The translations under genes and the position numbers were made by a program. The notes under the pieces are model-generated. The model searched no databases, was not told the DNA's origin, and saw only the letters and a list, made by a program, of their open reading frames with translations. 64,000 nucleotides of DNA from Pseudomonas lalkuanensis. GTDB lineage: Bacteria > Pseudomonadota > Gammaproteobacteria > Pseudomonadales > Pseudomonadaceae. Below, one piece after another: positions 55,486 to 64,000 of this stretch; the first letter of the stretch is position 1; the number at the start of each line of letters is the position of its first letter. The stretch is taken from positions 4,754,001 to 4,818,000 of the forward strand of contig NZ_CP043311.1 of NCBI RefSeq assembly GCF_008807375.1, in the 5' to 3' direction.

Positions 55486-57764
55486 CCTTGCGCCTCCCCG
55501 ATCAGCATGACCACCGCATCCAGCAACGCTTCGTCGTGGAAGCTGGCCTTGGCCAGATAATAGTCGGCACCGGCATCCAGGCCGCGGCGACGGTCCTCTT
55601 CACGATCCTTGTAGGACACCACCATCATCGGCAGGGACTGCAGGCGATTGTCGCGACGCACCAGGGTGACCAGCTCGATGCCGTCCATGCGCGGCATGTC
55701 GATATCGGTGATGAGCAGGTCGAAATGCTCGGAACGCAGGGCGTTCCAGCCGTCCATGCCGTCCACCGCCACGGCCACGTCGTAGCCGCGGCCAGCCAGC
55801 AACTTGCGTTCCAGCTCGCGCACGGTGAGGGAATCGTCCACCACCAGCACGCGCTTGCGCTGGGCCCCCGCGCCCTGGCGCCCGCTGCGGTCCACCCGTT
55901 CCAGGCGACCGCTGCCGAGCAGCTTGCCAACGGACTTCAGCAAGTCCTCGACGTCGAGGATCAGTACCGGCCGGCCGTCATCCAGCAGGGCCCCGGCGGA
56001 CAGGTCCTGGACCTTGCCCAGGCGCGGGTCCAGCGGCATCACCACCAGGGTGCGCTCGCCGAGGAAGCGTTCCACGGCCACGCCGTAGCAGGTGTCGCGC
56101 TCGCGGATCAGCACCACCGGGATGCCGTGCTCGTCGCGCTTGCCTTCGGCGCACTGGAGGATCTGGCTGGCCGAAACCAGCCCCACGTGCCGGCCTTCGT
56201 GCCAGAAGTGCTGGCGGCCTTCGAGCTGGACGATGTCCTCGTGCTGCAGCCGGGTCATGCGTTCGATATGGGCAAGCGGGAAGGCGTAGGCTTCGCCGCC
56301 CACCTCCACCACCAGGCTGCGCACCACCGACAGGGTCAGCGGCACTTCGATATGGAAGGTGGCGCCCTGTCCGCTGCGCTGCTCCATGCGCACGCTGCCG
56401 CGCAACTGGCGCACCATGTGCTGCACCGCGTCCAGGCCGACGCCGCGCCCGGACACCTCGGTGACCTGGTCGCGCATGCTGAAACCCGGCAGGAAGAGGA
56501 AAGCCAGCAGCTCCTCCTCGGTCATGCGCATCGCGGTTTCGAGGTTGGCGAACTGGCGCGCGACCACCGCATCGCGCAGGCGCTCCAGGTCGACCCCGGC
56601 GCCATCGTCGGCCAGCTCCAGCAGGAGCATCCCGGCATGGTGGCGAGCATGCACGCGGATCATGCCCTCCTCCGGCTTGCCCAGGCGCAGGCGTACCTGC
56701 GGGCTCTCGATGCCATGGTCGACGGCATTGCGCAGCAGGTGCGTCAGGGGCGCCTCAAGGCGCTCCAGCACGTCGCGATCGACCTGGGTGGTTTCACCAC
56801 TCACGTCCAGCCGCACCGGCTTGCCCAGGGAGCGGCCAAGGTCACGGACCATCCGCGCCTGTCCTGCCAGCACGTCGGCGAAGGGCCGCATGCGCGAGGC
56901 CAGGGCGGCGTCGTAGAGCAGTTGGGCGCGCTGGCCGCCCTGCCAGCCGAATTCATCGAAATCGGCCATGTACCCGGCAAGCATCTGCTGGCACTCGCCG
57001 AGCAGTTGCCGCGCCTCGCCCAGCATCGCCTGGGCTTGCGGGTCCAGGGAGCCGTCCAGCACCGATTCGCGGGCCACGTCCAGTGCCCGGCTGGCGCTGG
57101 CCTGGAGGCGCTTGAGGCGATGCAGGGCGTCGTTCAGCGGCTTGATGCGCTGGAACTCCACCAGCGATTTGCTGGAGATATCCAGCAGGTGATCGAGGCG
57201 CTCGGCACTGACGCGCAACACGCGGTCGCGGGCCTCGCTGACCGTTTCTGCGGGAGCGGGTGCCTCCACCTCGCGGGGCACGGGCTCCGCCGGAGGCGGC
57301 GGTGGCGCTTCGGGAATCCGCGGTGGGGGAATGACCGGCTCGATGAGTTCCCGGGCCGGCGGCGCCTCCTCCACGGATCGCCCCTGCAACCGGGTGATCA
57401 GCGCTTCGATGGCCTCGCGCCCGGCGCTCTCCGCCCAGCCGGCGTCGGCACCAATGCGCAGCAGCAGGTCGGAGCCCTGCAGCAGCGCATCGATATTGTC
57501 CGGCTGCAGGCGCACATGGCCCTGGCGGGCAGCCTCCAGCAGGTCCTCCATCACGTGGGCGACCCGTACCCCGGCATCCAGCCCGACGATCCTCGCCGCG
57601 CCCTTCAGGGAGTGGGCCGCGCGCATGCAGGCTTCCAGCTGGTCGGCCTGGGCGGGATTGCGCTCGAGCACCAGCAGCCCGGTGTTGAGCACCTGGGTCT
57701 GGGCTTCCGCCTCCAGCCGGAACAGCTCCAGCAGGGACGCATCGCGCATCTGGTCCGGGGTCAT
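55482..57764 (-). CDS. wspE: Hybrid CheA-like histidine kinase WspE
   Basis: The 760-residue kinase has an N-terminal HPt domain with H51 (AAHSLKGAARIVG), a proline-rich linker with P1-P2-like region, an HATPase domain (LRNAVDHGIESP; VDLERLRDAV), a CheW-like domain, and a C-terminal receiver with acceptor around D687 (LLITDIDMPRMDG). It phosphorylates WspR and WspF. I start it at ATG 57764 with AAGGAG upstream, overlapping the wspD stop by four bases. Confidence 0.95.
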   Translation of the reverse strand: MTPDQMRDASLLELFRLEAEAQTQVLNTGLLVLERNPAQADQLEACMRAAHSLKGAARIVGLDAGVRVAHVMEDLLEAARQGHVRLQPDNIDALLQGSDLLLRIGADAGWAESAGREAIEALITRLQGRSVEEAPPARELIEPVIPPPRIPEAPPPPPAEPVPREVEAPAPAETVSEARDRVLRVSAERLDHLLDISSKSLVEFQRIKPLNDALHRLKRLQASASRALDVARESVLDGSLDPQAQAMLGEARQLLGECQQMLAGYMADFDEFGWQGGQRAQLLYDAALASRMRPFADVLAGQARMVRDLGRSLGKPVRLDVSGETTQVDRDVLERLEAPLTHLLRNAVDHGIESPQVRLRLGKPEEGMIRVHARHHAGMLLLELADDGAGVDLERLRDAVVARQFANLETAMRMTEEELLAFLFLPGFSMRDQVTEVSGRGVGLDAVQHMVRQLRGSVRMEQRSGQGATFHIEVPLTLSVVRSLVVEVGGEAYAFPLAHIERMTRLQHEDIVQLEGRQHFWHEGRHVGLVSASQILQCAEGKRDEHGIPVVLIRERDTCYGVAVERFLGERTLVVMPLDPRLGKVQDLSAGALLDDGRPVLILDVEDLLKSVGKLLGSGRLERVDRSGRQGAGAQRKRVLVVDDSLTVRELERKLLAGRGYDVAVAVDGMDGWNALRSEHFDLLITDIDMPRMDGIELVTLVRRDNRLQSLPMMVVSYKDREEDRRRGLDAGADYYLAKASFHDEALLDAVVMLIGEAQG

Positions 57765-58447
57765 GCCAGGCTCCTTGCCATGGCCTGCAGCAGCAGGCCC
57801 TCGTCCAGCAGCGTGATGCTGCGTTCGCGCCACTGCACCACGCCCGAGGCGAACTGGCGGGCGGCCAGGTCCGGTGCGCGGCCGGGGTCCACCACCGCAT
57901 CCAGGGGAATGCCGTGGATGCCGTCCACTTCATCCACCAGTGCCACCAGCGGTCCACCCTGGCTGGCGAAAATCAGCATCCGGGGCACTACACGGCGCTC
58001 GCCATTCGCCTCGGTGCCCTTCTCCAGCCCCAGCAGTTCCACCAGGGACAGGCAGGCCACCAAGGCACCGCGCACGTTGGTCACGCCCAACAGGGCCAGG
58101 GCGCGCTGGTGCGGCAGGGAGTGGATGGGGTTGAGCGCCGCCACCTCCACCAGGCTGCGGGTGGCGATGCCCAGCCACTGCTCGCCCAGGCGGAACACCA
58201 GGGTGGAACGGCGTTCACGGCCATCTTCTTCGGCGTCATCGACTGAGCGGGTGGTGTCTTCGCGAATCAGCGCATAGCGGTCGAGCAGCAAGGTGGCCGC
58301 CGCGGCATGCACCTCGCAGTTGCGGCAATGCACATGACCGGCCAGGCGCTCGCAGGATTTGTCGCCGTGGATGCCGATGCGATTCCAGCAGTCGTCAACC
58401 GCCGGCAACTGGTCGCCGGCGATCAGGGGCAGGCTGTTATCGGCCAT
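57761..58447 (-). CDS. wspD: CheW-like coupling protein WspD
   Basis: The 228-residue protein has an N-terminal extension of about 70 residues with cysteines in a CRNCEVH context, and a CheW domain (STLVFRLGEQWLGIATRSLVEVAAL; LLGVTNVRGALVACLSLVELLGL). With WspB it links the receptor WspA to WspE; the Cys-containing extension is not seen in plain CheW. Its start overlaps the wspC stop by 11 bases. Confidence 0.93.
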   Translation of the reverse strand: MADNSLPLIAGDQLPAVDDCWNRIGIHGDKSCERLAGHVHCRNCEVHAAAATLLLDRYALIREDTTRSVDDAEEDGRERRSTLVFRLGEQWLGIATRSLVEVAALNPIHSLPHQRALALLGVTNVRGALVACLSLVELLGLEKGTEANGERRVVPRMLIFASQGGPLVALVDEVDGIHGIPLDAVVDPGRAPDLAARQFASGVVQWRERSITLLDEGLLLQAMARSLA

Positions 58448-59699
58448 GGTTGTTCACTCCCCGGCTGGCGCGCTGTTGCAGGCGCTGTGCACCAGCCCGG
58501 TCACCCCGAGCGGCGAGCAGCGCCGCCAGGTGGGCCAATGCTTCGGCGTGCTGCGGCGCCAGGTAGAGCGCCTTGCGGTAATAGTCCTGCGCCTCATCCA
58601 CCTTGCCGGCCACGTCGCTGAGCAGCCCGAGCCAGTAGAAAGCATCCGCCGAGGGGCCATGGGCGGCAAGGAAGGCTTCGCAGGCACTGCGGGCTTCCTC
58701 GCTGCGGCCGCTGTTGGCCAGGCTGACGATGTTCGCCAGGGCGGCATCGCGCCCGGTTCCGCCGGCTGCCGCCTGGGTCTGCCCGTGGTTCGGGCGCTCG
58801 GGTTTGGGCAGCGGCGGACGTGGCCGGGGCGGAACTCGGGCCGCGGCAGGCACGGCCACAGCGGCAGCGGGCGCCGCAATTTGAGCCCTGGCCGGCTTCG
58901 CCGCCTGGGATGACCCGTGGCGGAACACGAAGGCCTGTGGATAACCCAGCGGCTGCATGCCCTGCTGGCTGAGCAGGCTGGCCTCGGCGGGGCCGATGAA
59001 CATCGCGCCATCGCGCTGCATCAGGCGCTTGAGCACTTCCAGCACGGCGCCCTGGGTCGGCCGGTCGAAGTAGATCAACAGGTTGCGGCAGAACACGAAA
59101 TCGTAGGGCGGCTCCCCGGCGAGCAGGCCGGGGTCCAGCAAGTTGCCGCGCAGGAAGCGCACCCTGGAGGCCACCTGCTGGGCCACGGCGTGGCCCTCGC
59201 CCGAAGGCAGGAAGTAGCGATCGCGAAAGCCCAGGTCCTCGCCCCTGAACGAGTTGCGCCCATAAACGCCCTGGCGCGCGCGCTCCAGCACCCGCTCGCT
59301 GATATCCACCGCATCCACCTGGAACAGCCCCGGTGCCAGGCCGGCGTCGAGCAGCGCCATGACGATGGAAAACGGCTCCTCCCCCGTGGAACAGGGCAGG
59401 CTGAGGATGCGCAACGGGCGGCCAGCCGCCAGCGCCGGCAGTCGCTCGAAGGCCAGGCGGCCGAGGGCTGCGAAGGATTCGGGATAGCGGAAGAACCAGG
59501 TTTCCGGCACCACCACCGCCTCCACCAGCGCCTGCTGTTCGGCGGGCGAAGCGTTCAGGGTGGTCCAGTAGGCGTCCTCGTCACGGCTGGCGCAGGCGTG
59601 CATGCGCTGGCGCACCGCACGCTCGATCACCACCCGGCCGACGGACTCCGCCTCCAGGCCGATGCGGTGCTTCAGCAGGGTTTCGAAGCGCTCGATCAT
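58437..59699 (-). CDS. wspC: CheR-like methyltransferase with TPR domain, WspC
   Basis: The 420-residue protein has a CheR SAM-dependent methyltransferase domain (VVVPETWFFRYPESF; LSLPCSTGEEPFSIVM; YDFVFCRNLLIYF) and a C-terminal tetratricopeptide region (DAFYWLGLLSDVAGKVDEAQDYYRKALYL). It methylates glutamates of WspA, increasing signalling. The start is ATG 59699, overlapping the wspB stop by four bases. Confidence 0.94.
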   Translation of the reverse strand: MIERFETLLKHRIGLEAESVGRVVIERAVRQRMHACASRDEDAYWTTLNASPAEQQALVEAVVVPETWFFRYPESFAALGRLAFERLPALAAGRPLRILSLPCSTGEEPFSIVMALLDAGLAPGLFQVDAVDISERVLERARQGVYGRNSFRGEDLGFRDRYFLPSGEGHAVAQQVASRVRFLRGNLLDPGLLAGEPPYDFVFCRNLLIYFDRPTQGAVLEVLKRLMQRDGAMFIGPAEASLLSQQGMQPLGYPQAFVFRHGSSQAAKPARAQIAAPAAAVAVPAAARVPPRPRPPLPKPERPNHGQTQAAAGGTGRDAALANIVSLANSGRSEEARSACEAFLAAHGPSADAFYWLGLLSDVAGKVDEAQDYYRKALYLAPQHAEALAHLAALLAARGDRAGAQRLQQRASRGVNNHGR

Positions 59700-60202
59700 G
59701 CCGCGCCCTCCGTGGCCGGGAACAGCAAGGCGCGCACCTCGTCCGGCATCAGGTCGGCAACGCGGATGCGCTGCACCAGGCCGTCGGCGGCCTGGTAGAC
59801 CGGCCCCAGGTAGCGCGCTGCGCCCTGTTCCAGGCCGTAGTCGCGGAACTCCTCCGGACGGCAGCGCAGGGTGTCGGTGGCCTGCTCCAGGATGAGCCCG
59901 AGCCAGCGGCTCTGCCCTTGCAGCGGGTAATCCACCAGCACCAGCCGGGTGCTGGCGCGCGCCTGGGCCGGCTGGCCAAAGGCGAGCATTCCCAGGTCCA
60001 GCACCGGCACCAGCGCGCCCCGGTGGGAAAACACCCCGGCGACCCACTCGGGCGCCTCGGGCACCTGCTTCAACTGGCGCAGCGGCAGGACTTCCACCAC
60101 TTCATGGACGTCCAGCGCATAGCGGTCGCCGCCCATGCGGAACTGCAGGTAGAGCCGGCCCCTGACGGTGCGGGCCGGCGCTCGGGTTCGACTCGGGCCC
60201 AT
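59696..60202 (-). CDS. wspB: CheW-like coupling protein WspB
   Basis: The 168-residue CheW protein (LYLQFRMGGDRYALDVHEVVEVLPL; VAGVFSHRGALVPVLDLGMLAFG) is the second coupling protein of the Wsp complex. It begins at ATG 60202, nine bases after the wspA stop region, and overlaps wspC by four bases. It is without extra domains. Confidence 0.93.
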   Translation of the reverse strand: MGPSRTRAPARTVRGRLYLQFRMGGDRYALDVHEVVEVLPLRQLKQVPEAPEWVAGVFSHRGALVPVLDLGMLAFGQPAQARASTRLVLVDYPLQGQSRWLGLILEQATDTLRCRPEEFRDYGLEQGAARYLGPVYQAADGLVQRIRVADLMPDEVRALLFPATEGAA

Positions 60203-60211
60203 GGCGCCGAC

Positions 60212-61840
60212 TCAGACCTTGAAGCGGCTGACGCCGGTTCGCAGGCCGTTGGCCACCAGGTTCAGTTCGTCGATGGCGGAGCTGGCCTGGCGCAGGGATT
60301 CCACCGTCTGCCCGGTGGCCTCGCCCAGTTGCACCAGGGCCTGGTTGATCTGCTCGGCGCCGGTGGCCTGGGCCTGCATGCCCTCGTTGACCATCTGCAC
60401 CCGCGGCGCCAGCGCCTGCACCTGCTGGATGATCTGCGACAACTGCTCGCCCACCTGCCCGACTTCGGCGATGCCGCGACGGACTTCCTCGGAGAACTTG
60501 TCCATGCCCATGACCCCGGCGGACACCGCCGACTGGATCTCGCGCACCATCTGCTCGATGTCGTAGGTGGCCACGGCGGTCTGGTCGGCCAGGCGGCGCA
60601 CTTCGGTCGCCACCACGGCGAAGCCACGGCCGTACTCACCGGCTTTTTCCGCCTCGATGGCAGCGTTCAGGGACAGCAGGTTGGTCTGGTCAGCCACCTT
60701 GACGATGGTGGTGACCACCTGATTGATGTTGCCGGCCTTCTCATTGAGGATCGCCAGCTTGGCGTTCACCAGCTCGGCGGCGCCCATTACCTGGTGCATG
60801 GTGTCTTCCATGCGCGCCAGACCCAGCTGGCCGGAGCCGGCGAGGATGGAGGTCTGCTCGGCGGTGCCGGACACCTCGGCCATGGTGCGCACCAGGTCGC
60901 GGGAGGTGGCGGCGATCTCCCGCGAGGTGGCGCCGATCTCGGTGGTGGTGGCAGCGGTTTCGGTAGCGGTGGCCTGCTGCTGCTTGGACGTCGCAGCGAT
61001 CTCGGTAACCGAGGTGGTCACCTGCACGGCAGAGCGCTGCGCCTGGGACACCAGGGTCTTGAGCTCTTCGGCCATGCTGTTGAAGCCGGTCTCGATGGCG
61101 TTGAATTCGTCCTGGCGCTTGAGGTCCAGGCGGGTGGACAGGTCGCCGCCACCCATGATTCGCAGGGTATCGACGATACCGCCGACCGGGCGGGTGATCG
61201 CGCGCATCAGCAGGAAGCCGCAAACGGCCGCCGCAGCGATCGCCAGCATCATGGCGAGCAGCATGCTGCGCTCGGCGTTGCGCACCGAGGTGATGATCTC
61301 GGTGATCGATGCCTCGCTCATCTCGCGGTTGATCTCGATCAGTTCATTGAGGTGCTGGCGGCCTTCGCCCCACCGCTCCACGAGAGCGCCTTCGAACGTG
61401 GCACGGGCGATGTCGGATTGGCCTTCTCCCAGCTCCGTCAACACCTGGGCCTGGAGCGCCCCATAGGCCTTGCGGATATCGGTGAAGGCCTTGAACCGCT
61501 CGCGATCGGCATCGGCGACAATAGTGCGGCGGTAGGCCTCGATCAGCTCGTCGAGCTGGGTATTGCTCTCGTCCAGGTCCTTGCGGCCGGTGTGGAAGAT
61601 GATGCCGCCCGAATCGCCGTCGCGATGCAGGAGGGCCTGGGTACGCAGCAGGTTGTCGGTCCAGCCGCTGCGAATCTTGCTGATGTAGTACATGCCGGGA
61701 ACGGAATCCGTCAGGACTCGATCGCCCTCTTGCTCGATGTTCCTCAGCTGCATGTAGGACATGCCGGCCATCAGCAACATGATGGCGACGATCACCGCGA
61801 AACTTGCCTGGATACGCAAGCGAACAGTCCAGTTCTTCAC
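60212..61840 (-). CDS. wspA: Methyl-accepting surface-sensing receptor WspA
   Basis: The 542-residue receptor has a membrane helix at about 8-30, a periplasmic four-helix domain, a second membrane helix near 190-212, a HAMP domain ([27 protein letters not shown]) and a signalling coiled coil with the conserved tip ([32 protein letters not shown]). It senses surface contact or envelope stress in P. aeruginosa. I start it at GTG 61840 ([10 protein letters not shown]), which gives the length of PAO1 WspA; GGGGAAG lies just upstream. First gene of the wsp operon. Confidence 0.95.
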   Translation of the reverse strand: MKNWTVRLRIQASFAVIVAIMLLMAGMSYMQLRNIEQEGDRVLTDSVPGMYYISKIRSGWTDNLLRTQALLHRDGDSGGIIFHTGRKDLDESNTQLDELIEAYRRTIVADADRERFKAFTDIRKAYGALQAQVLTELGEGQSDIARATFEGALVERWGEGRQHLNELIEINREMSEASITEIITSVRNAERSMLLAMMLAIAAAAVCGFLLMRAITRPVGGIVDTLRIMGGGDLSTRLDLKRQDEFNAIETGFNSMAEELKTLVSQAQRSAVQVTTSVTEIAATSKQQQATATETAATTTEIGATSREIAATSRDLVRTMAEVSGTAEQTSILAGSGQLGLARMEDTMHQVMGAAELVNAKLAILNEKAGNINQVVTTIVKVADQTNLLSLNAAIEAEKAGEYGRGFAVVATEVRRLADQTAVATYDIEQMVREIQSAVSAGVMGMDKFSEEVRRGIAEVGQVGEQLSQIIQQVQALAPRVQMVNEGMQAQATGAEQINQALVQLGEATGQTVESLRQASSAIDELNLVANGLRTGVSRFKV

Positions 61841-61895
61841 ATTCTTCCCCGTTACCAGTGCCCGGATTCTTGCTGGCCTGCGGCCAATGGCGGCG

Positions 61896-61924
61896 ACTCT
61901 AGTGGCAAGGCCTGACGCTAGCAA
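61896..61924 (-). promoter_or_regulatory. Sigma-70-type promoter of the wsp operon
   Basis: On the minus strand TTGCTA (61924-61919) and TAGAGT (61901-61896) are exactly 17 bp apart. The start would lie about 48 bases upstream of the wspA GTG. Confidence 0.5.
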
Positions 61925-62130
61925 GCGCGAGGAATGGGCACTTTTACGTCGCCAGAAAGCCGCCGGTCCGCAGCATTTGGGGAGTTTGGCAGAAAGTTGC
62001 CGAATTGCAGGGAGAAGGAATAGTCAGTTTGGAAACCCGCCTCCTATCCAGAGGAGTGAGCGTCATCCGCGGGCTTCGGTACGCACGGCGCACCCTGCCG
62101 TTCTCCAGGCCGGCACTCGGCTCGCCGTGT

Positions 62131-62150
62131 GAGCGAATTCATTCGCGATT
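62131..62150. repeat. REP-like palindrome, copy 3
   Basis: GAGCGAATTCATTCGCGATT contains the perfect GCGAAT-TC-ATTCGC inverted repeat also found at 3150-3163. It lies 28 bases downstream of the DUF533 gene's stop. Confidence 0.65.
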
Positions 62151-62177
62151 GAAATCGCCCCCACACGGCGTCGCCAT

Positions 62178-62867
62178 TCAGGCCAGTTCCTGACGAACCT
62201 GGCGCTCAAGCTCGACCTTGAGCCCCGGATCGAGGCGCAGCTGGCGGGCCAGCTCTTCGAGGTAGGCGCGCTCCATGAAGTGTTCCTCGTCCACCATCAG
62301 CACGCTGGCCAGGTACATCTCGGCGGCCATTTCCGGTGTGGTGGCGGCGCGGGCCACCTCGGCGGGGTCCAGCGGCTTGTTCAGCTCGGCGTCCAGCCAG
62401 GAGCGCAGTTCGGCGTCCTGGGTCAGCTTGGCCAGCTCTTCCTCTATCAACTGGCGTTCGCGGGTGTCCACATGGCCATCGGCCTTGGCCGCCGCTACCA
62501 GCGCCTTGAGGATGGCCTGGCTGTGCTGCTCGGCCTGGGGTGCGGGCAGGCGGTCGAGGGTACGGGGCTCGTTCTGCGGAGCCGCTGCCTGCTGGGCCTG
62601 CCAGTTGCCATAAGCCTTGTAGGCCAGCACACCGAGCGCCGCCAGGCCGCCATAGGTCAGCGCCTTGCCACCCAGCTTGCGCGCGCTCTTGTTGCCCAGC
62701 AGCAGGCCCAGGGCTCCCGCCGCCAGGGCGCCGCCGCCAGCGCCCTTGAGCAGGCTGCCGAGGTCGCTTCCATTGCCGGATTTGCTGGCGGAATGGCCAG
62801 CCGCCTTCTGTTGCAGCAGGTCCTGGCCGGACTTGAGCAGTTGGTCGAGCAGTCCGCGGGTAATCAT
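62178..62867 (-). CDS. DUF533 (YebE-like) inner-membrane protein
   Basis: The 229-residue protein has a Gly/Ala/Leu-rich hydrophobic segment (about 45-80, GAGGGALAAGALGLLLGNKSARKLGG...) and a C-terminal TerB/DUF533-like helical domain (ILKALVAAAKADGHVDTRERQLIEEEL, with the acidic loop). ATG 62867 has GGAGG five bases upstream. The family is of unknown function and is often upregulated under envelope stress in E. coli (YebE). It is divergent from the LysR gene. Confidence 0.85.
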   Translation of the reverse strand: MITRGLLDQLLKSGQDLLQQKAAGHSASKSGNGSDLGSLLKGAGGGALAAGALGLLLGNKSARKLGGKALTYGGLAALGVLAYKAYGNWQAQQAAAPQNEPRTLDRLPAPQAEQHSQAILKALVAAAKADGHVDTRERQLIEEELAKLTQDAELRSWLDAELNKPLDPAEVARAATTPEMAAEMYLASVLMVDEEHFMERAYLEELARQLRLDPGLKVELERQVRQELA

Positions 62868-63071
62868 CGATGCCTCCAGGTCATTCCGATCTCACAGATC
62901 GACCGACTCTAGCCGCAGGGATTCCTGGCGGCAGTTCGCAGAGTGCTTCGAGATATTGCTGCGGGTCCGCGGAGTAGCGGGATTCGGCATAACCATCTAA
63001 AAAAGCGAAATGCTCGTTCAGGATTCGATAAACCCTATTCTTCGGCCGCCATCCAGACGCGAACCACGCCC

Positions 63072-63983
63072 ATGATGACCCTCCGCCAGATCCGCCATTT
63101 CATCGCCGTCGCCGAAACCGGCTCCATCTCCGCCGCGGCCCAGGCGGTGTTCATTTCCCAGTCCACCCTGACGCTGGCCATCCAGCAATTGGAAGAAGAG
63201 ATCGGCGTCAGCCTGTTCAACCGCCACGCCAAGGGCATGTCGCTGACCCACCAGGGCCACCAGTTCCTGCGCCAGGCGCACCTGATCCTCGCCACGGTGG
63301 AAAATGCCAAGCGCAGCCTGCAGCAGAGTACCGACCAGGTGGCCGGCAGCCTCACCATCGGCGTGACCAGCCTGGTGGCCGGCTACTACCTGGCCGACCT
63401 CATCACCCGCTTCCAGCGCGCCTACCCCAACGTGAAGACCCGCGTGGTAGAAGACGAACGCCCGTATATCGAGCACCTGCTGGTCAGTGGCGAGATCGAC
63501 GTGGGCGTACTGATCCTCTCCAACCTCGAAGACCGTCACGCCCTGCAGACCGAAGTGCTGACCCACTCGCCGCACCGCCTCTGGCTGCCGGCCCAGCACC
63601 CGCTGCTGGAGCGCGACAGCATCGCCCTGGCGGACGTGGCCGGCGAGCCGCTGATCCAGCTCAACGCCGACGAAATGGGCCTGCACACCCAGCGCATCTG
63701 GTCCCGCGCCGGACTGACGCCCCAGGTGACCTTGCGTACGGCCTCGGTGGAAGCGGTGCGAAGCCTGGTGGCGGCGGGTCTCGGCCTGTCGATCCAGCCG
63801 GACATGACCTACCGCCCCTGGTCACTGGAGGGCGACATCATCGAGGCCCGCCCGCTGGTGGACCTGGGCGCCCCCCTGGACGTAGGCCTGGCCTGGCGTC
63901 GGGGTACCGCGCGCCCGGCCCTGGTGGACCCCTTCATCACCGTGGCGCGGGAACAGCCGAACAGCCGCAAGCCATCGATTTAA
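63072..63983 (+). CDS. LysR-family transcriptional regulator
   Basis: The 303-residue regulator has an N-terminal winged helix-turn-helix (LRQIRHFIAVAETGSISAAAQAVFISQSTLTLAIQQLEEEIG) and a C-terminal substrate-binding fold (LTIGVTSLVAGYYLADLITRFQ). It starts at ATG 63072, with a second ATG at 63075 next to it, and no strong ribosome site. The divergent DUF533 gene is not a typical target; the real target is probably beyond the end of the window, 17 bases past the stop. Confidence 0.88.
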   Translation: MMTLRQIRHFIAVAETGSISAAAQAVFISQSTLTLAIQQLEEEIGVSLFNRHAKGMSLTHQGHQFLRQAHLILATVENAKRSLQQSTDQVAGSLTIGVTSLVAGYYLADLITRFQRAYPNVKTRVVEDERPYIEHLLVSGEIDVGVLILSNLEDRHALQTEVLTHSPHRLWLPAQHPLLERDSIALADVAGEPLIQLNADEMGLHTQRIWSRAGLTPQVTLRTASVEAVRSLVAAGLGLSIQPDMTYRPWSLEGDIIEARPLVDLGAPLDVGLAWRRGTARPALVDPFITVAREQPNSRKPSI

Positions 63984-64000
63984 TCGAACGCCACTTTCAA

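Larger units (their letters stand above)
61841..62177. other. Non-coding region upstream of wspA
   Basis: About 340 bases. It holds the wspA promoter, an A/T-richer stretch near 61960-62030 and a REP-like palindrome at 62131-62150. No gene is supported. Confidence 0.5.

Overview
The window is high-GC chromosomal DNA from a gammaproteobacterium of the genus Pseudomonas in the broad sense, close to the P. aeruginosa / P. resinovorans side of the genus. This rests on gene content and on gene order remembered from PAO1 (dapD-csdA-csdE-tcdA; an ABC cluster next to plsB; mexJK-mexL; rsmJ; tsaB-adk-ppc; cadR-cadA; a TetR gene, lysS, prfB and the wsp operon). No search was run, so the species is open. 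I saw no rRNA or tRNA gene, IS element, prophage or CRISPR array.

Layout. 1-10.6 kb: end of a LysE-type exporter gene, dapD, the CsdA/CsdE/TcdA sulfur-relay and tRNA-modification genes, a YqhD-like alcohol dehydrogenase, ndvB (periplasmic glucan synthase), dapE, rlmA and a small conserved gene. 10.6-23 kb: a cold-shock gene with a long leader, a four-gene Gld-like ABC system, plsB on the opposite strand, two coupled unknown genes (one a coiled-coil protein with a Glu-Pro repeat), two exported proteins, a non-coding block of hairpins and an orphan Rieske oxygenase. 23-36 kb: the MexJK-type efflux operon with divergent mexL, rsmJ, a PEP-mutase/isocitrate-lyase relative, a DUF72 gene coupled to a small unknown gene, tsaB, adk and ppc.

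36-50 kb: CadR and the CadA-type metal-exporting ATPase share a MerR-type promoter; then a macro-domain gene; then an accessory-looking cassette (Tat-exported amidase, DUF1329, DUF1302 outer-membrane barrel, AraC regulator); then a lipoprotein hydrolase, a DUF1704/QEGLA protein with a metalloprotease-like HExxxH motif, a lipoprotein and a TetR regulator. 50-64 kb: lysS, prfB with its programmed +1 frameshift, the complete wspABCDEFR surface-sensing/c-di-GMP operon, a DUF533 membrane protein and a LysR regulator.

How it works together: lysine/diaminopimelate synthesis (dapD, dapE), translation support (prfB, lysS, rlmA, rsmJ, tcdA, tsaB), envelope and biofilm functions (plsB, ndvB, wsp) and efflux/metal defence (mexJK, cadA) form a conserved core. 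The best candidates for undescribed biology are the AraC/DUF1302/DUF1329/amidase cassette, the DUF1704 protein with its lipoprotein partner, and the hairpin-rich non-coding block at 21.45-21.69 kb.
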